A stretch of DNA of 64,000 nucleotides from Sapria himalayana (lineage: Eukaryota > Streptophyta > Magnoliopsida > Malpighiales > Rafflesiaceae): NCBI GenBank assembly GCA_029783825.1, contig JAREIK010000502.1:224396-288395 (forward strand), written 5' to 3'. The notes below the pieces were generated by a model. The model had not been told where the DNA came from. It did no database searches and saw only the letters and a list, made by a program, of their open reading frames with translations. A program made the translations under genes and the position numbers. Below, one piece after another: positions 1-12,329 of the stretch. The stretch's first letter is position 1; each line of letters starts with the position of its first letter.

Positions 1-1455
1 ATTAATTTGTCAATCTTTTAATCAATCTTTTTTGTTTATCTTTCTATCTATGGTAATCATAACTACTAACATCTATATGTCTATTTGCCTTTTGTTATTT
101 GTCGAACTATCTAGCTAGTTAACTATTTTTGTCTATTAACATATTAGTCTATTTATCTCTTCTATCTATATCTATCTATGTGTATGTCTAGCAAATATTA
201 TTGCAATATACTATTTGTTTATCTAACTATATGTATATCTATCTATCTGTCAATCTATAAATCTATCTAATTGACTATCTATCTATCTGCCAATCTATCT
301 CTCTGTCTATTACTATTTATCTATATTTTGCGTATCTATTTAACTAACATCTATTTCTATCTATTTATCTATATATATGTATGTATGTATGTATCTATGT
401 ATGTATATCTATGTATATATCTAACTATTTCCCATCTGGGTATTTTTTTTCTATCTATCTATCTATCTGTTTATATGTCTATCTATATTCTATCCATCTA
501 TATGTCTAACTAACCATATATATATTATATATATATATATGTTATCTATCTATCTCTTTACAATATGGGTATGTGCAATCTATCTTTCTATGTAACTTCT
601 ATCATTGAATCTATCTATATATATTACTATCTAACATCTTTCCGTCGATTAGTCTATCATTCTATAAGTTAATCGATCTATCTTCTATCTATTTAGCTAT
701 ATATCTGTCTATCTATCTATTTGCCTATCAACTATTTATATGTATCTCGATATATCTTTTTATCTATCTAACTATCCAACTATCTTCAGTCTATCAAATT
801 ATAAGTCAATCTATTTATTATTTAACATCTATCATTCCATTTTTCAATCTGTGTATATATCTATCTATTTTTCTATTTAATTATCTAACTATCTATCTAT
901 ATATATAATAAATCTTGTGTCTATGTATATATCTGTCTAACTATCTTACTATCTAAATATGTGTTTATGTGCCTATCTATTAATGTTTATATATTTTTTA
1001 ATCTATCTATCTTATATGTATTGATTATCTATTTACCTATATATATATATATAATATATATTTCTAATTATCTAACTACCTACCGATCTATCCATCTATT
1101 TTTCTTTTTAGCTATGTCTCTATCTCACTCTCAACCTTTGAATTTATCAGTCATAAGTCTATGTATCATCTTCAATATATCCAATTTTCATAAGTCTATC
1201 TGTTTATATGTTTATTTTCTCTATTTATCAATCTATCCTTTATATCTAATCTATTATGAATAGTTATATATTTCTCTATCTATCTTTCTATCTATATATC
1301 TATTTGTTATCTATCTATCGGCCTATCTATTTATATATCTATCGATCAAACTATCTATTTTTCTATATGTCTAAATTTCTATCTATCAATCTATGTACCT
1401 ATCTGTGTGCCTATTTCTCTAATTGTTAACTATCTATCTATTATCTATCTATTTA

Positions 1456-1480
1456 TGTGTGTGTGTGTGTGTGTGTGTGT
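1456..1480 (+). repeat. (TG)n microsatellite in the TCTA tract
   Basis: Uninterrupted TG dinucleotides inside the TCTA-polarity half. Confidence 0.95.
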
Positions 1481-1969
1481 ATTAGTATATCTACCTATAT
1501 TTTTATCTAGCTATCGGTCTATCTAACTATATGTCTATATAACTATCTATATGTTTATATGTCTATTTATCTATATTTCAATCAAACTATCTACCAATTT
1601 ATCTATTTTTTAATCTATCTATCTATTTATATATCTATCTATCTAGCTATCTCTATATCTCTCCAACTATCAATTTTCATATTTGTATATTTATCTTTCT
1701 ATCTACCTATCAATATATTTGTTTATCTAAATATCTATCTATTTTTCTACCTATCTATCTATCTAAATATCTTTTTATATATCTATCTATATGTCTACCT
1801 ATCTACCTATCTTTAGGTAAATTTAGCAATCTATTAATCTATCTATCTATCTATTTATTTCTATCTATATATCTATCTATCTATCTATTTATCTATATGT
1901 CTATATATGTATCTTTCATTCAATCTATAAATCTATATGTCTACTTGTCCATCTATCTATCTATCTATT

Positions 1970-1990
1970 TGTGTGTGTGTGTGTGTGTGT
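1970..1990 (+). repeat. (TG)n microsatellite in the TCTA tract
   Basis: Uninterrupted TG dinucleotides, in the same polarity relation to TCTA as the array at 1456. Confidence 0.95.
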
Positions 1991-2366
1991 ATTTTGTCGA
2001 TCTATCTATTTATCTATCTATCTTTCTAAGTGTCTATCTATCCATCTATCTATCTTTCTATTTGTCAATATGCATATCTATCAATCTATCTATCTATTAT
2101 CTATGCATCTGTCTATGTGTCCATCATGCTCTCTGAATATCTGGCTATCTATTATCTATCTTGTTTATATATTTATCTATCTATTTATATATCTATTTAT
2201 CTCTCTATTCATTGATATACCAATTTATCAATCTATATATCTATCTATATATCTATCTATATGTCAATCTATCTATATCTATATCTACTATCTCCCTATT
2301 TGTCTATTTGTCATTATATATATCTATCTATCTTTATATATATATATATATCTATCCATCTGTTTT

Positions 2367-2397
<31 letters not shown>

Positions 2398-4170
2398 GTC
2401 TTTCTGTCTATCTATCTATCTGTCTATCTATTTATCTATCAATCTATCTATATTTCGAGATGTATTTCAATCAATTTGTCTATTTATATATTTATTTATG
2501 TGTATATTTATTTATTTATTTATCTAACTATATATATATGTATCTATCTATTTGACTATCTATATATGTGTCTATCTATCTATTTATTTAATTATCTATT
2601 CTTCTATTTTCCTATTAGTCTATAATTATATTTGACTATCTATGAATCTATCTATCAGTCTATGTATCTTTGTGTCTATGTGTCTTTCGGTCTATCCTTC
2701 TTTCTATCTACATATCTATTTGTCTATGTGTCTACGGGTCTACATGTCTGTATATTTATCTATCTATTTATCTATCTATCTCTCTAACTATCTATCTATC
2801 TATTTGACTATTAGTCTATCAGTTTATCTATTTATCTATCTATTTGTCTACTATTTGTCTATCTATATTTCTATTTGTCTTTTTGACTTTTTATCTATCT
2901 ATCTTTCTATCTGTCTAGCTAGTTAGCTATCTATCTATCTGTCTGTCTTTCTATCTATATATCTCTCTATCTATCTATATATCTATTAATCAATTTATCA
3001 ATCAGTCTATATATCTTTCTTTTTATTTGTTTTTTTATTTAAATGTCTATATGTCTAGCTTTTAATCTATGTAACAATCTAACTATATACAATTCTATCT
3101 ATATATCTAATATCTAACTATATATCTATCAAACTATCTAACTGACTTCTTTCTATTTACCTAAAGTCAATTTAATTATCTTTCTAATTATATATCCATT
3201 TATCTATCTATCTATCTATTTGTATGGATATCTATTATTCTACCTATCTATTTGTCTAGCTCTCAATCTGTCTATCTATTTATCTATTTGTGTATCTATA
3301 TATCTTGTTATTTGTCTATCTATCTATCTATCTATCTTTATATATGTCTATCAACTTATCTATCTATGTATTGATTTGTCTATCTATTGTATGTATCTAT
3401 CTTTCTACCTATCTATCTATCTATCTATCAAGGTGTCTATCAATCTATTTGTGTGTCTAGCTATTTGCATATTATTTCTATTTGTATATCTATCTATGCA
3501 TATATCTATTTATTGCTCTATTTATAGATCTATTTCTCTATAAATATTTATATCTATCAATATATCTATCTATATATTTCACTGTTTATTTGTCTATCAA
3601 TTTATTTGAGTATTTCTCTATTTGTCATTATTTTTATATCTCTTTATATCTATATGTCCATCTCTCTATGTGTTTTTCTATTTATCTATCTATCTATATA
3701 TTTATCTATTTTTTTATGTATGTATCAGTCTATCTGCCTATCAATCAATTTATCTATCTACTATCTATCATTCTATGTATTAATTTATCTATTTTTATAT
3801 CTATCTATATCTCTATTTGTCTATAAGTCTATTTTTCTATTTGTCTATTTCTATCTTTCTATTATTTATCAATCTATCAATCAATCAATCTGTCTATATG
3901 CCTAGCTAACTATCAATCTATCTGTCTATCTTTACATTAGTCTATCTATTTATCTATCTATTTAGCTATCTTTCTATTTATCTATCTATCTTTCAATATT
4001 TTTACCTGTATATCTATCAATTTGTTCTTCTATCTATCTATCTATGGGTCTATTTATCTATTTGTATATCTATCCATCTATATATTTGTCTATATATCTA
4101 TCTATGTAACAAACTATATATCTATTTATTTATTTGTCTATCTATTTATTTATCTATCATTCTATCTATC

Positions 4171-4455
4171 AGAAATATAGATAAAATATATAAACAGATA
4201 GATAGATAGTCAAATTGATATATAAACATATAGACATATAGACATATATATATATATATATATATATATAGGTAGACATGTGGATATATATATATATTGA
4301 TAGATATATAGATAGAGAGATAGATTGGCACATAGATAGATATATAGATTGACAAATAAATAGATATATAAATAAACATATAGATAGATAGATAGATAAA
4401 GAGATATATAGACAGATAGATACATGGATTAATAGAAAGAAAGATAGACAGGCAG

Positions 4456-4487
<32 letters not shown>

Positions 4488-4980
4488 TGATAGATAGAAT
4501 GATAGATAGATAGACAAATTGGTAGATAGATAGATAGTCAAATATATAGAGAGTTAGATATATAGATATATAGATAGATAGATAGATAGATAAATAGCAA
4601 GATATATAGAGAGATAGATATACAAAAAGTTATATAGATAGATAGACACATATATAAATAGACAGATAGATAGTCACCTATATAGACAGACTAATAATAT
4701 ACACATACATAGATAGATATATAGATAAATTGATAGATAGACTAATACATACACGGACATATTGGTAAATAGATAGATAGATAGATAGACAATTAGATTA
4801 TTAGATAAATAGACATATATAATGATTGATATACCAAATGATAGATAGCCAGATAGACCCACAGATATACAGACAGACAGATAGATAGACAGATAAATAG
4901 AAAGAAAGAAAGATAGATAGATATATGGATAAATAGATAGACAAATAGATAGACAAATAGATAGACAAATAGAAAGAAAC

Positions 4981-5029
<49 letters not shown>

Positions 5030-6253
5030 TGGATAAATAGATAGATATATAGACAACCAGATAGACAATTAGATAAATAAATAGATAGAAAGACAGATAG
5101 ACAAATAGATAGATAGACTAATAGATTGATAGATAAAAAGGAAGATAGACATGCATATAGAAAGTCAGATAAAAAGATTGATAGACAGGTAGATAAACAA
5201 ATAGAATGATAGATATAAAGTATATATATTAACACATAGATTGTTGGATTGATAGATGAAAAGATAGTTGGATATATAGACGGATAGATAGGCAGATAGA
5301 TAGAAAGGCAGGTAGATAGATGGATAGGCGGATGAATAGATAGATGGATAAATAGTCAATCAGATAGATATATACATAAATCATTAGATAAATAGTTAGA
5401 TTGATATATATATATATATTCATAATTAGATTGATAGATAGATTAAAGGTAGATTTATAAACAATTTCATAGATAGATTGATCGATAAATAGATATATAG
5501 ATCGATATACAGATATATATACTGATATATATATATATATATAGATTAATAGATAAATAGTTAGATATATATATAGAAATATAAATATGTAGAAAGAAAA
5601 ATTGATATACAGAGATAACAAATAGAAAAATTGATATATAGAGTGTTGGAGTTATAGTTAGATAGACAAATAAATAGATAGATAAATAGATAGTCAGATA
5701 GATAGATAGATAAATAAACAAATAGATAGACAGATATATAGATAGATAATTAGATAGATAGATCGTTAGTTAGATAGATAGAGAAATATTTAGATAGGTA
5801 GACAGAGAGATAGAAAGATAGATAGATAGAAAAATTGATAGATAGAAAGATATATAGATTGAAAGGTAGACAGCCATATAGTTAAGTTAGTTAGTTAGTT
5901 AGATAGTTAGATATATACATAGATAGATAGGTAGATAGACAAATAGACTGATAGATAAATAGGCATATATAGATAGATAGATACACAAATAGATAGACAT
6001 ATAGAAAAATAGACTGATAGAGAGATAGAAAGATAGTTCGATATTTAGATAAACAAATACATAGACAGATCGATAGATAGATAGTTAAATATCTAGATAT
6101 ACAAATAGATAGTTAAATAGACAATTAGATAGATAGATAGACAGATAGATAGATAGACAGATAGATAGATAGGTATATAGATGGATAGATACATATATGG
6201 ATAAATATTTATATATAGAAAGATATAAAAAGAGTTAGGCAGATAGATAGATA
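4171..6253 (-). repeat. Degenerate (GATA)n macro-tract, opposite polarity
   Basis: The same tetranucleotide family continues, but from about 4171 the plus strand reads GATA/TAGA instead of TCTA. The switch is abrupt, with no spacer. The tract ends at 6253, directly against a GC-richer trinucleotide repeat. The AC-repeat polarity (4995-5027) matches the GATA polarity, as it does in the 35-46 kb tract, so the half looks inverted as a block. Confidence 0.95.
4980..5027 (-). repeat. (AT)n(AC)n compound microsatellite
   Basis: AT repeats run into AC repeats from 4995. The same AT-then-AC order beside GATA recurs at 35940-35996, which supports a shared origin of the two GATA tracts. Confidence 0.95.
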
Positions 6254-6465
6254 GATGCCGCCTACTACTCGTGATGCCGCTGATACCACCATTGCCACCA
6301 CTACCACCACTGCCATTGCTGCCACTGCTGCCACTACTACCGCTTCTATCGCTACTATCGCTTCTGTCGCTTCTTCCACTTCTTCCGCGGATGCCGCCTC
6401 TGACTCCACAACCACTTCCGTCGCTGCTGCCACTACCACCACTGCTACCACTGCTGATAATAAAA
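6254..6465 (+). repeat. Imperfect trinucleotide repeat (GCC/ACC/GCT)
   Basis: Strict 3-bp periodicity of GCC, ACC, GCT, ACT and TCT triplets starts right after the GATA tract. It gives Ala/Thr/Ser-, Leu/Pro- or Val/Glu-rich open frames depending on frame and strand, so long open frames here are expected by composition. Similar tracts lie at 8434-8632, 29265-29555 and 30305-30572. Except here, each of them directly borders a palindromic ATATAC array. Confidence 0.85.
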
Positions 6466-6616
6466 GTAAGTTGGGCGATGATGCTCGACTAATGAACTTG
6501 AGATTGAGTGAGGTATTGATGAGGCGGCGAGCTGCTTCTCCTAAAATAGGACCCTATATTCCTCCTGGACCAGAATTACATGACACTACACGAGCATCAT
6601 CATCAACATCATTCTA
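6456..6616 (+). pseudogene. Exon-like remnant of unidentified gene
   Basis: The frame running out of the trinucleotide repeat continues for about 50 codons of ordinary composition to a TAA at about 6615. It includes the segments DDARLMNLRLSEVL, RRRAASPKIGPYIPPGPE and a Ser/Thr-rich tail. This is unlike the low-complexity repeat before it and unlike the AT-rich DNA after it. I do not recognise the family. It could be the last exon of a gene piece carried by a transposon, since other gene fragments in the window lie near similar modules. It could also be chance coding potential. No start or splice acceptor can be fixed. Confidence 0.35.
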
Positions 6617-6619
6617 AGA

Positions 6620-6890
6620 CCCTAGTACAATTAGAACCAATCATTGCAGAATCTAGAGCAACAAAACTTATTTAAGCATACGTTCACTTTGTACAATGTG
6701 ATAATTGCATATCAATACAATTACTAAAATTTTTATGACCAACTTCTATCTACCTGGCTGGCCTAGACTAGAAATATCATCCAACAGCTTTAAGAAAAGT
6801 CTAATATCCAATGCTTTTATTACCTACATCAGTGAGCCATGCACAATGATGCCTAGACCCGCCTGAGCAATTATATATTCAAAAGTGTGT
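6620..6890. other. No gene seen
   Basis: Unique-looking AT-rich sequence with stops in all frames. It may be 3' flank of the preceding exon-like remnant. Nothing recognisable. Confidence 0.5.
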
Positions 6891-6954
6891 ATGTGTGCAA
6901 ATAGGTGTGTACGTATGATAATATATACATAACTACAAATAAATATATGCACCT

Positions 6955-7290
6955 ACTTATGTATATACCCAGTATATACGTATGTATATACTATAGTATA
7001 AAAGTACATATATACCGAGTATATACGTACATATATACTACAATATAAAAGACCGTATATACCAAGTATATACATACATATATACTACAATATATAAGTT
7101 TGTATATACTGAGTATATATGTACAAATATACTCAGTATATACGAACATATATACTTGGTATATACGTACTTATATACTCAGTATATACGAACATATATA
7201 CTTGGTATATACGTACTTATATACTCAGTATATACGTACATTTATACCAAGTATATATGTACATATATACTACAGTATTATATGTACGTA
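6955..7290. repeat. Palindromic ATATAC array, 46-bp period
   Basis: Units around TATATACTCAGTATATACG alternate with a CTTGGTATATACGTAC half-unit. ACTCAG recurs at 7131, 7177 and 7223, an exact 46-bp period. Each half-unit (about 23 bp) is nearly self-complementary, so the array can fold into many short hairpins. Open frames through it (Tyr/Ile/Val-rich) are by-products of the repeat. Confidence 0.9.
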
Positions 7291-7299
7291 TATATAATC

Positions 7300-8225
7300 A
7301 CATAGCCTTAGATGACACACACACGTGTACTTTAATGCAAATACACATACCATCAAAGACAAAAGAATAAAATAATATAGGATTAAAAAAACATGCATAT
7401 AGGTCTCTCACGCATGGTCAGCATTTCTCATTCGTTTTTTTCTAGTACTCCACGAAAATAGAGAATATTGTTACACCTACACATGGAGCATAACATACTA
7501 TATTTAAAAACTAATAACCGATGACAAGGAGTCACAGATCTGAACTATGATGAAGCATATCAGCGCAAAATTTGAGTGTCAAGAACAAACTTACATTTGC
7601 ATGGAATTACTTTTTTTTGGTTCATATCACTGCTTCATATAATAAGGTGTTGTTCCCAACACCATGGAGGCCCCGCCAAGGCTTTTACATACCTATAATA
7701 GACTAAAACTCTACCCAAGAATTTCGGGGACACACAGACATATTTACAAATATATAAAAATAGTTATTATAGACATGAAAAAACAAAAATTAAAGTTGAT
7801 TGTCATACAGATTCAACTAAAATTTAATAAAAAAATTTAATATTTTTATATTAAATTGAATAAAAATAGAAACTATAAATATTAATTTTTAATTAAAAAA
7901 ATTCATTTAATTACTTATTCTAATACAATATTTTATATAACTAAAACAAAAAAATAATAAATTTATATTACATCTTATTAATCAATGTATCTACCGACAG
8001 TGCATAAAGTATAATCTATCCATGCATTTACGTTGCTTTGACTCTCTCAACTCTTCCGATCACCAACTTTCTGCTACAAAAAAAACTATCGGAGTCATGG
8101 TGCGTCATGTCTATTGAAAATTCCCTTCACTTATACAAGCTTCATATGGGAAACAATGTGATACCATATCTGTAAGAAATTTAAACCACTAAATCTAATC
8201 AAAGTAAATTAAAAAAAACTATGTT
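7300..8225. mobile_element. CACTA-family internal sequence, non-coding
   Basis: Composite of segments shared with other places in the window: 7300-7500 matches 60030-60240, 7530-7810 matches 21840-22110, and 7680-7860 matches the reverse complement of 30130-30310. 7860-8220 matches the reverse complement of 29750-30110. The reverse complement of the last block carries a conserved stretch with TAGATACATTGATTAATAAG. Since two of the partners lie inside the delimited CACTA element, this is most simply a piece of the same family. No reading frame survives. Confidence 0.6.
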
Positions 8226-8433
8226 TTAATAAATAAATATTACTGCAATAAATATGTACATATATACTAGTATTTCACTCGTACATATATTACTACAGTA
8301 TATGTACATATAAACTAAAATATTACTTGTACATATATATTGAGTACATATATACTTAGTATATATGTACATAAAATACTGTAGTATTATATGTACATAT
8401 ATACTGACTATATATGTACGTATATACCGCATT
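8226..8433. repeat. Palindromic ATATAC array
   Basis: Short ATATATGTACATATA-type palindromes at irregular 20-40 bp spacing. This is the reverse-complement counterpart of 29556-29745, and both directly border a trinucleotide tract. Confidence 0.85.
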
Positions 8434-8632
8434 TGTTGCCGTTGCTGCTACTCCCATTTTCACTGTCGTTCCTGCCAATGTTGCTCCTACCACTGTCATT
8501 GTCACTACTGCTACTGGTGTTGCCGGTGTTGTGGCCGGTGCTGCCAGTGCTGCCACTACTACCACTGCTGCCAGTTCTAGCATCGCTGCTGCCACTGCTG
8601 CTGCTGCTGTCGCTAGCGCCACTGCTACTCTA
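8434..8632 (+). repeat. Imperfect trinucleotide repeat (GCT/GCC/ACT)
   Basis: GCC/GCT/ACT/GTC triplets. The reverse complement resembles 29265-29555, including the border GCAAC.ACAAATGCGGTATATAC, so the two modules are copies in opposite orientation. Confidence 0.85.
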
Positions 8633-8679
8633 TATAAATGCATACAAAGTTATAAACAATTATATAGAATTACATATGT

Positions 8680-9115
8680 GTATACTTATATGTATACATC
8701 ATTAAAAATAAAGTTATATTTTATATATAGAGTTTTTTATAGTTATACAAATATTTATATATAGTTATACACATATAGTTAAACATTATGTTGTATGTTT
8801 TTATACATATCATTATAAATATAGTTACATGTGGTTATACATATAGTTACACGTATAGTTTAACTTATAATTATACATGTATGAATATATATTTTTTCAT
8901 ATAATTTCATATATTTATACATATACTTATGTATAGGTATAGATATACTAAAATACATTTTTTATACTAGTATATAAAAACATATATTAAATATATGTTG
9001 TTAATTATATATTTAAATGTAGTTATGTATAAAGTTTTTATATTTATACATATAGTAAGATTGAATTATTTATAGGTATATGTTATTATACATATAATAT
9101 ATATAGTAATTTGAA
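8680..9115 (+). repeat. Partial copy of 540-bp AT-rich repeat
   Basis: Aligns collinearly with the tandem units at 25173-26290, including GTTATACACATATAGTTAAA at 8764 and the later TTAAATATATGTTGT word. It lacks the last third of the unit and stops before 9115. Confidence 0.85.
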
Positions 9116-9293
9116 GGGCAAATTAGAGTGAGTATCTCATATTTCGACTACTCGTCCATAATAAAATTAATAAAAAATAAAAACAATGTGTGAACTAGAA
9201 ACAAGCTAAAATTATAATATTTTCTTTCATGCTAATGTATAAAGTTCCATGACATGTAGCTTAGATGAAACAAGGTGTAAACAAGGAATGTTG

Positions 9294-9480
9294 AAGCGTC
9301 AATTGGGTTGGGCGACATAAGCGCGACATGATTCATCAATGTCTGGCATAGTATGATTCATCCATGTTTGACCTGGTTAATAGTCATGACGAGCTAGGTG
9401 GGTCTGACCATGCCTTGTGTTGGGCTCGGCATGGCTCGTGTGCATGACATTGTAGCATGACCCATTAGCATAGGGTTTTT
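9294..9480 (+). mobile_element. hAT-type terminal region, decayed
   Basis: GAAGCGTCAATTGGGTTGGG resembles a mutated plant hAT terminus of the AGAGGTGTCAA type. It is followed by the GC-richer subterminal zone (GGCTCGGCATGG and similar) seen at the other hAT ends in this window. It lies upstream of, and in the right orientation for, the transposase fragment at 10207-10640. No target duplication can be identified. Confidence 0.5.
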
Positions 9481-10206
9481 AGAAAAAGTAGTTATTTTTT
9501 TAATGGTTGTTGGTGCCTTGCTAGCTAAAATATTTATACCCATTAAAGGTGAAAATATTTTTTAGCCATTGGATTGCATTTGACCGCTTATTAGTAAAAA
9601 TTTGATAGCTTTTGAGTTGCTGCCCTAAAATATGTGAAATAAAAAAATAATTTTTAATTAAAAAATTTTTCTATATATATTTAATGGATATATTTTTATT
9701 TTTATTTTTATATTATATTTTTTTTTCTCTTTTTGTTATTATTATATTCATATTGTATCCTATTTGTGTTATTTTGTTAAATAATTTATAAGTTTAAGTT
9801 GTCTTGTATGTCATGTATGTGTTAGTTTCATGAGCAGTTGACTTTCAGACAGAAAAATATGAGGTACATATTTAAAGTATTTAATACACACAAAAACTTA
9901 AGGTATACATTGTGATTATGTTTAAAGAATTAATTTTATTTAGTATATTTTAGATTAATATTTATATTTAAAAAATGTAAATAATTTAAATTTATTAGTA
10001 TTTTTCTCCTACTTTCAATTCAATCTCATACATAAAAAAATGATAAATGTTGAATAATAACAATAACTTGACTTAAAGGTTCATATTTGGAACTAGGTTT
10101 TCTCTTATAATTTTCACTCATTTGCCTCAGAAACATAAAAATAAACAAAATTTAGTAATATGTATGTACTTAACAAAATCAAAAAAAAATAGTTGGAGAG
10201 TTGAAG

Positions 10207-10640
10207 AAGATTTCGGGTCAACATAAATGAACTATACGATCTTTGAAGTTGGATCAACATCAGGTTAATTGACCATCTTCATTTATCGTAATGAATTTGT
10301 GAGAGAAGATATGATGAAATTGATTATTAACTCGAGTATTCTAGTTAGATTTTTGGAAGATTCTAAAATAATTTCTCTTATGCAAATTTACTTTCGATCT
10401 ACTTATCATAGAATTCTTAGTCTTATGTCAACTAATAGGAATAACATTATTAAATATTTTAAATTAAAAAAATAATTAGTAATTAAGAACTTAGCAAATA
10501 GAATGGAGGGTTGTCCTTGAAGTTCGACTTCTAGACTAGGCATGAATCATGATGATATTTTATTTGCATGTCTCACCATTATGTCAATTTTTATGTATAA
10601 AAATAATAATTTTTTTCTATCCAGTCAGTAGATCAAAAAA
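10207..10640 (+). pseudogene. hAT transposase fragment
   Basis: A 68-codon open stretch (10269-10475) contains FIYRNEF, VRFLEDSKII and NNIIKYFKLKK. It aligns with FIYHSEL, IRFLEDPRIV and NDILKYYMLEK of the fuller hAT copy at 56664-58739. Downstream, after the stop, the nucleotide match continues (TCTAGACTAG, CATGATGAT, CATGTCTCACCA), corresponding to the region that reads as a conserved hAT SDIWTS-like block in other elements. The BED zinc finger and the whole C-terminal half are missing. Both copies stop at the homologous codon just after the LKK/LEK residues. Function is lost. Confidence 0.7.
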
Positions 10641-10729
10641 GTAAGATTAGAGTCACTGGCCTTAAGATTGTCTTGCTCTTTGGGAGATATTATTTGCTCT
10701 AAATAAGCTGCAACTGCATATGTCATTTT

Positions 10730-11190
10730 CTCTTAGTATAATCTCTAATTCTTAGGCAGTCAAATATCCTAATTTTTGGATCTTCATGATCAGGAAATAT
10801 AATATATCCGTGTGGCTATTGAATCATCTAAACTCAAAGTAAATTTTCTCTCATTGAAAGTTAGACTCTCTTTAGAGTCAATCTGATTTATACTTTTTGA
10901 ATCATATAATGACTCAATCCGAATATTATCATAATTTAAACCTATAATTTGTAGCTAATACATGTCCATGTCACTTAACTAGAGGTCCAATTCAAGTGGG
11001 ATAACAGAAGAGTAAGTAAAAGTAATGGATCCAAATATGTTTTATGGATTCATATTCTTTAGACTCGCTAAAAAATAAATATGCTCAAAAAAATAATGTT
11101 AGTACTCACTAATATTATATCAAACTCTTATTATAAAATGTGGATCATTTTTATATACTAAAGTAACTAAGAAAGATTAAACTCAAAGTT
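10730..11190 (+). repeat. Diverged direct repeat, copy 1
   Basis: Collinear with 11620-12090. Shared words in the same order include CATCTA.ACTCAA.GTAAATT, ATCATAATTT.AACC, ACTCGCTAAAAAAT.A and TATATACTAAA.TAA. Could be the two LTRs of a ruined retroelement or an old tandem duplication; no coding sequence between them helps decide. Confidence 0.6.
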
Positions 11191-11619
11191 TTTGATTTCA
11201 TCTTATGTTTTATGGAGATATAATGAAAAAATAAATGTTTTTAAAAATTATGAGGAAAGTTAAATGTTGTATCTCCATTATGCATGATCTGATAGAGTAT
11301 AATGTAAGAAATAATATAAAAGGGTAACTGTTTGATGAGTTAATTTTTGGTTGATTTATATATTATCTAAAATATTTCAATTAAATATTTATTCTTTCTT
11401 TTTAATAATCCTATTTTTGTGAAAGATTGTAACATGGGAAGATTAATGTATGATTTTATGATTCAAATAGTAAATTTTATAACTGTTTGATACATATATT
11501 TTAATATATGATTATTTTTTAAATATTTGTATTAAATTATTTATTTTACTATTTTATAAAATAATGTTAAAAAGTATGATATAAGGTGAAATATAAATAA
11601 TTCCTACATGATGCACATG

Positions 11620-12090
11620 TTTCTTTTTCTTAATATAAATTCTAAATTATGGGTGGTAAATTATCTAGTTTTCAACTCATGACTAGGAACTATAGTAAAT
11701 TACTAGATTATTTATTGTGTCATCTAGACTCAAGGTAAATTAATTATCCGTGTAAATCTCACTTTATTCAAAGTTGATATGATTTATATTTGTCAGAGCA
11801 AATGATGATCCCATACTCATAGGTGGGTAATCATAATTTGAACCAATAACTTCATATGTAGTTGGTGGTTATCCTCTCTAGTCTCTTATAACTGGATATT
11901 TAAGTGGGGTTATAGGGGAATGAGAAAAAATAATTAATCTGATTATATCTTTAGATTATTATTCTTCCTGAATTCACTAAAAAATGAGTTTGCTTTAAAA
12001 ATATTTCATCACTCTCTAATATTATCCTAGACATTAATGAAAAATACTTGTACTTTTTTATATACTAAATTAATCAAGAAAAATAAATAA
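11620..12090 (+). repeat. Diverged direct repeat, copy 2
   Basis: Partner of 10730-11190, about 890 bp downstream. The intervening 430 bp is AT-rich without open frames. Confidence 0.6.
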
Positions 12091-12177
12091 AATAACTAAT
12101 TTTAGAATCTCTAGAAAACATGCTTAATAATTTTTATATGATTCAAAATTTGAAAGGACACACAGTCAAAAATGATT

Positions 12178-12320
12178 GAAGAATACATAAACACTTACAC
12201 ACACTATCACACACTTGTGCACACACCATCACACACTTCCACACACATTGTCACACACTTGCACATGAATATGTACATATGCACATGAAATTGCACACAT
12301 TGTTACACTTTGCACCATCT
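12178..12320. repeat. CA-rich minisatellite
   Basis: Several imperfect units of about 21-24 bp of the form CACACACTTGCACACA with CCATCA or TTGTCA inserts. Confidence 0.75.
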
Positions 12321-12329
12321 ACATTGATG

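Larger units (their letters stand above)
1..4170 (+). repeat. Degenerate (TCTA)n macro-tract, first polarity
   Basis: The whole interval is built from TCTA/CTAT tetranucleotides with frequent variants such as TTTG, TGTC, AACT and CATC. The repeat is open in all three forward frames, giving endless Tyr-Leu-Ser-Ile peptides that are not genes. The left border lies outside the window. Purity is higher in the middle (about 1850-2900) and lower near the left edge, where longer non-repeat words appear. No GATA-orientation blocks are seen in this half. Confidence 0.95.

Noticed and set aside
271..4000. Many Tyr-Leu-Ser-Ile-rich open frames on the plus strand
   Set aside because: TCTA repeats have no stop in any forward frame, so such frames are automatic. 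No start context or non-repeat domain.
6209..6492. Ala/Val- and Leu/Pro-rich frames over the trinucleotide tract
   Set aside because: Triplet repeats stay open in several frames at once; only the non-repeat tail (6456-6616) was kept.
12178..12320. Possible CRISPR-like array
   Set aside because: Units are degenerate CA-rich minisatellites with no unique spacers, in a plant nuclear context.
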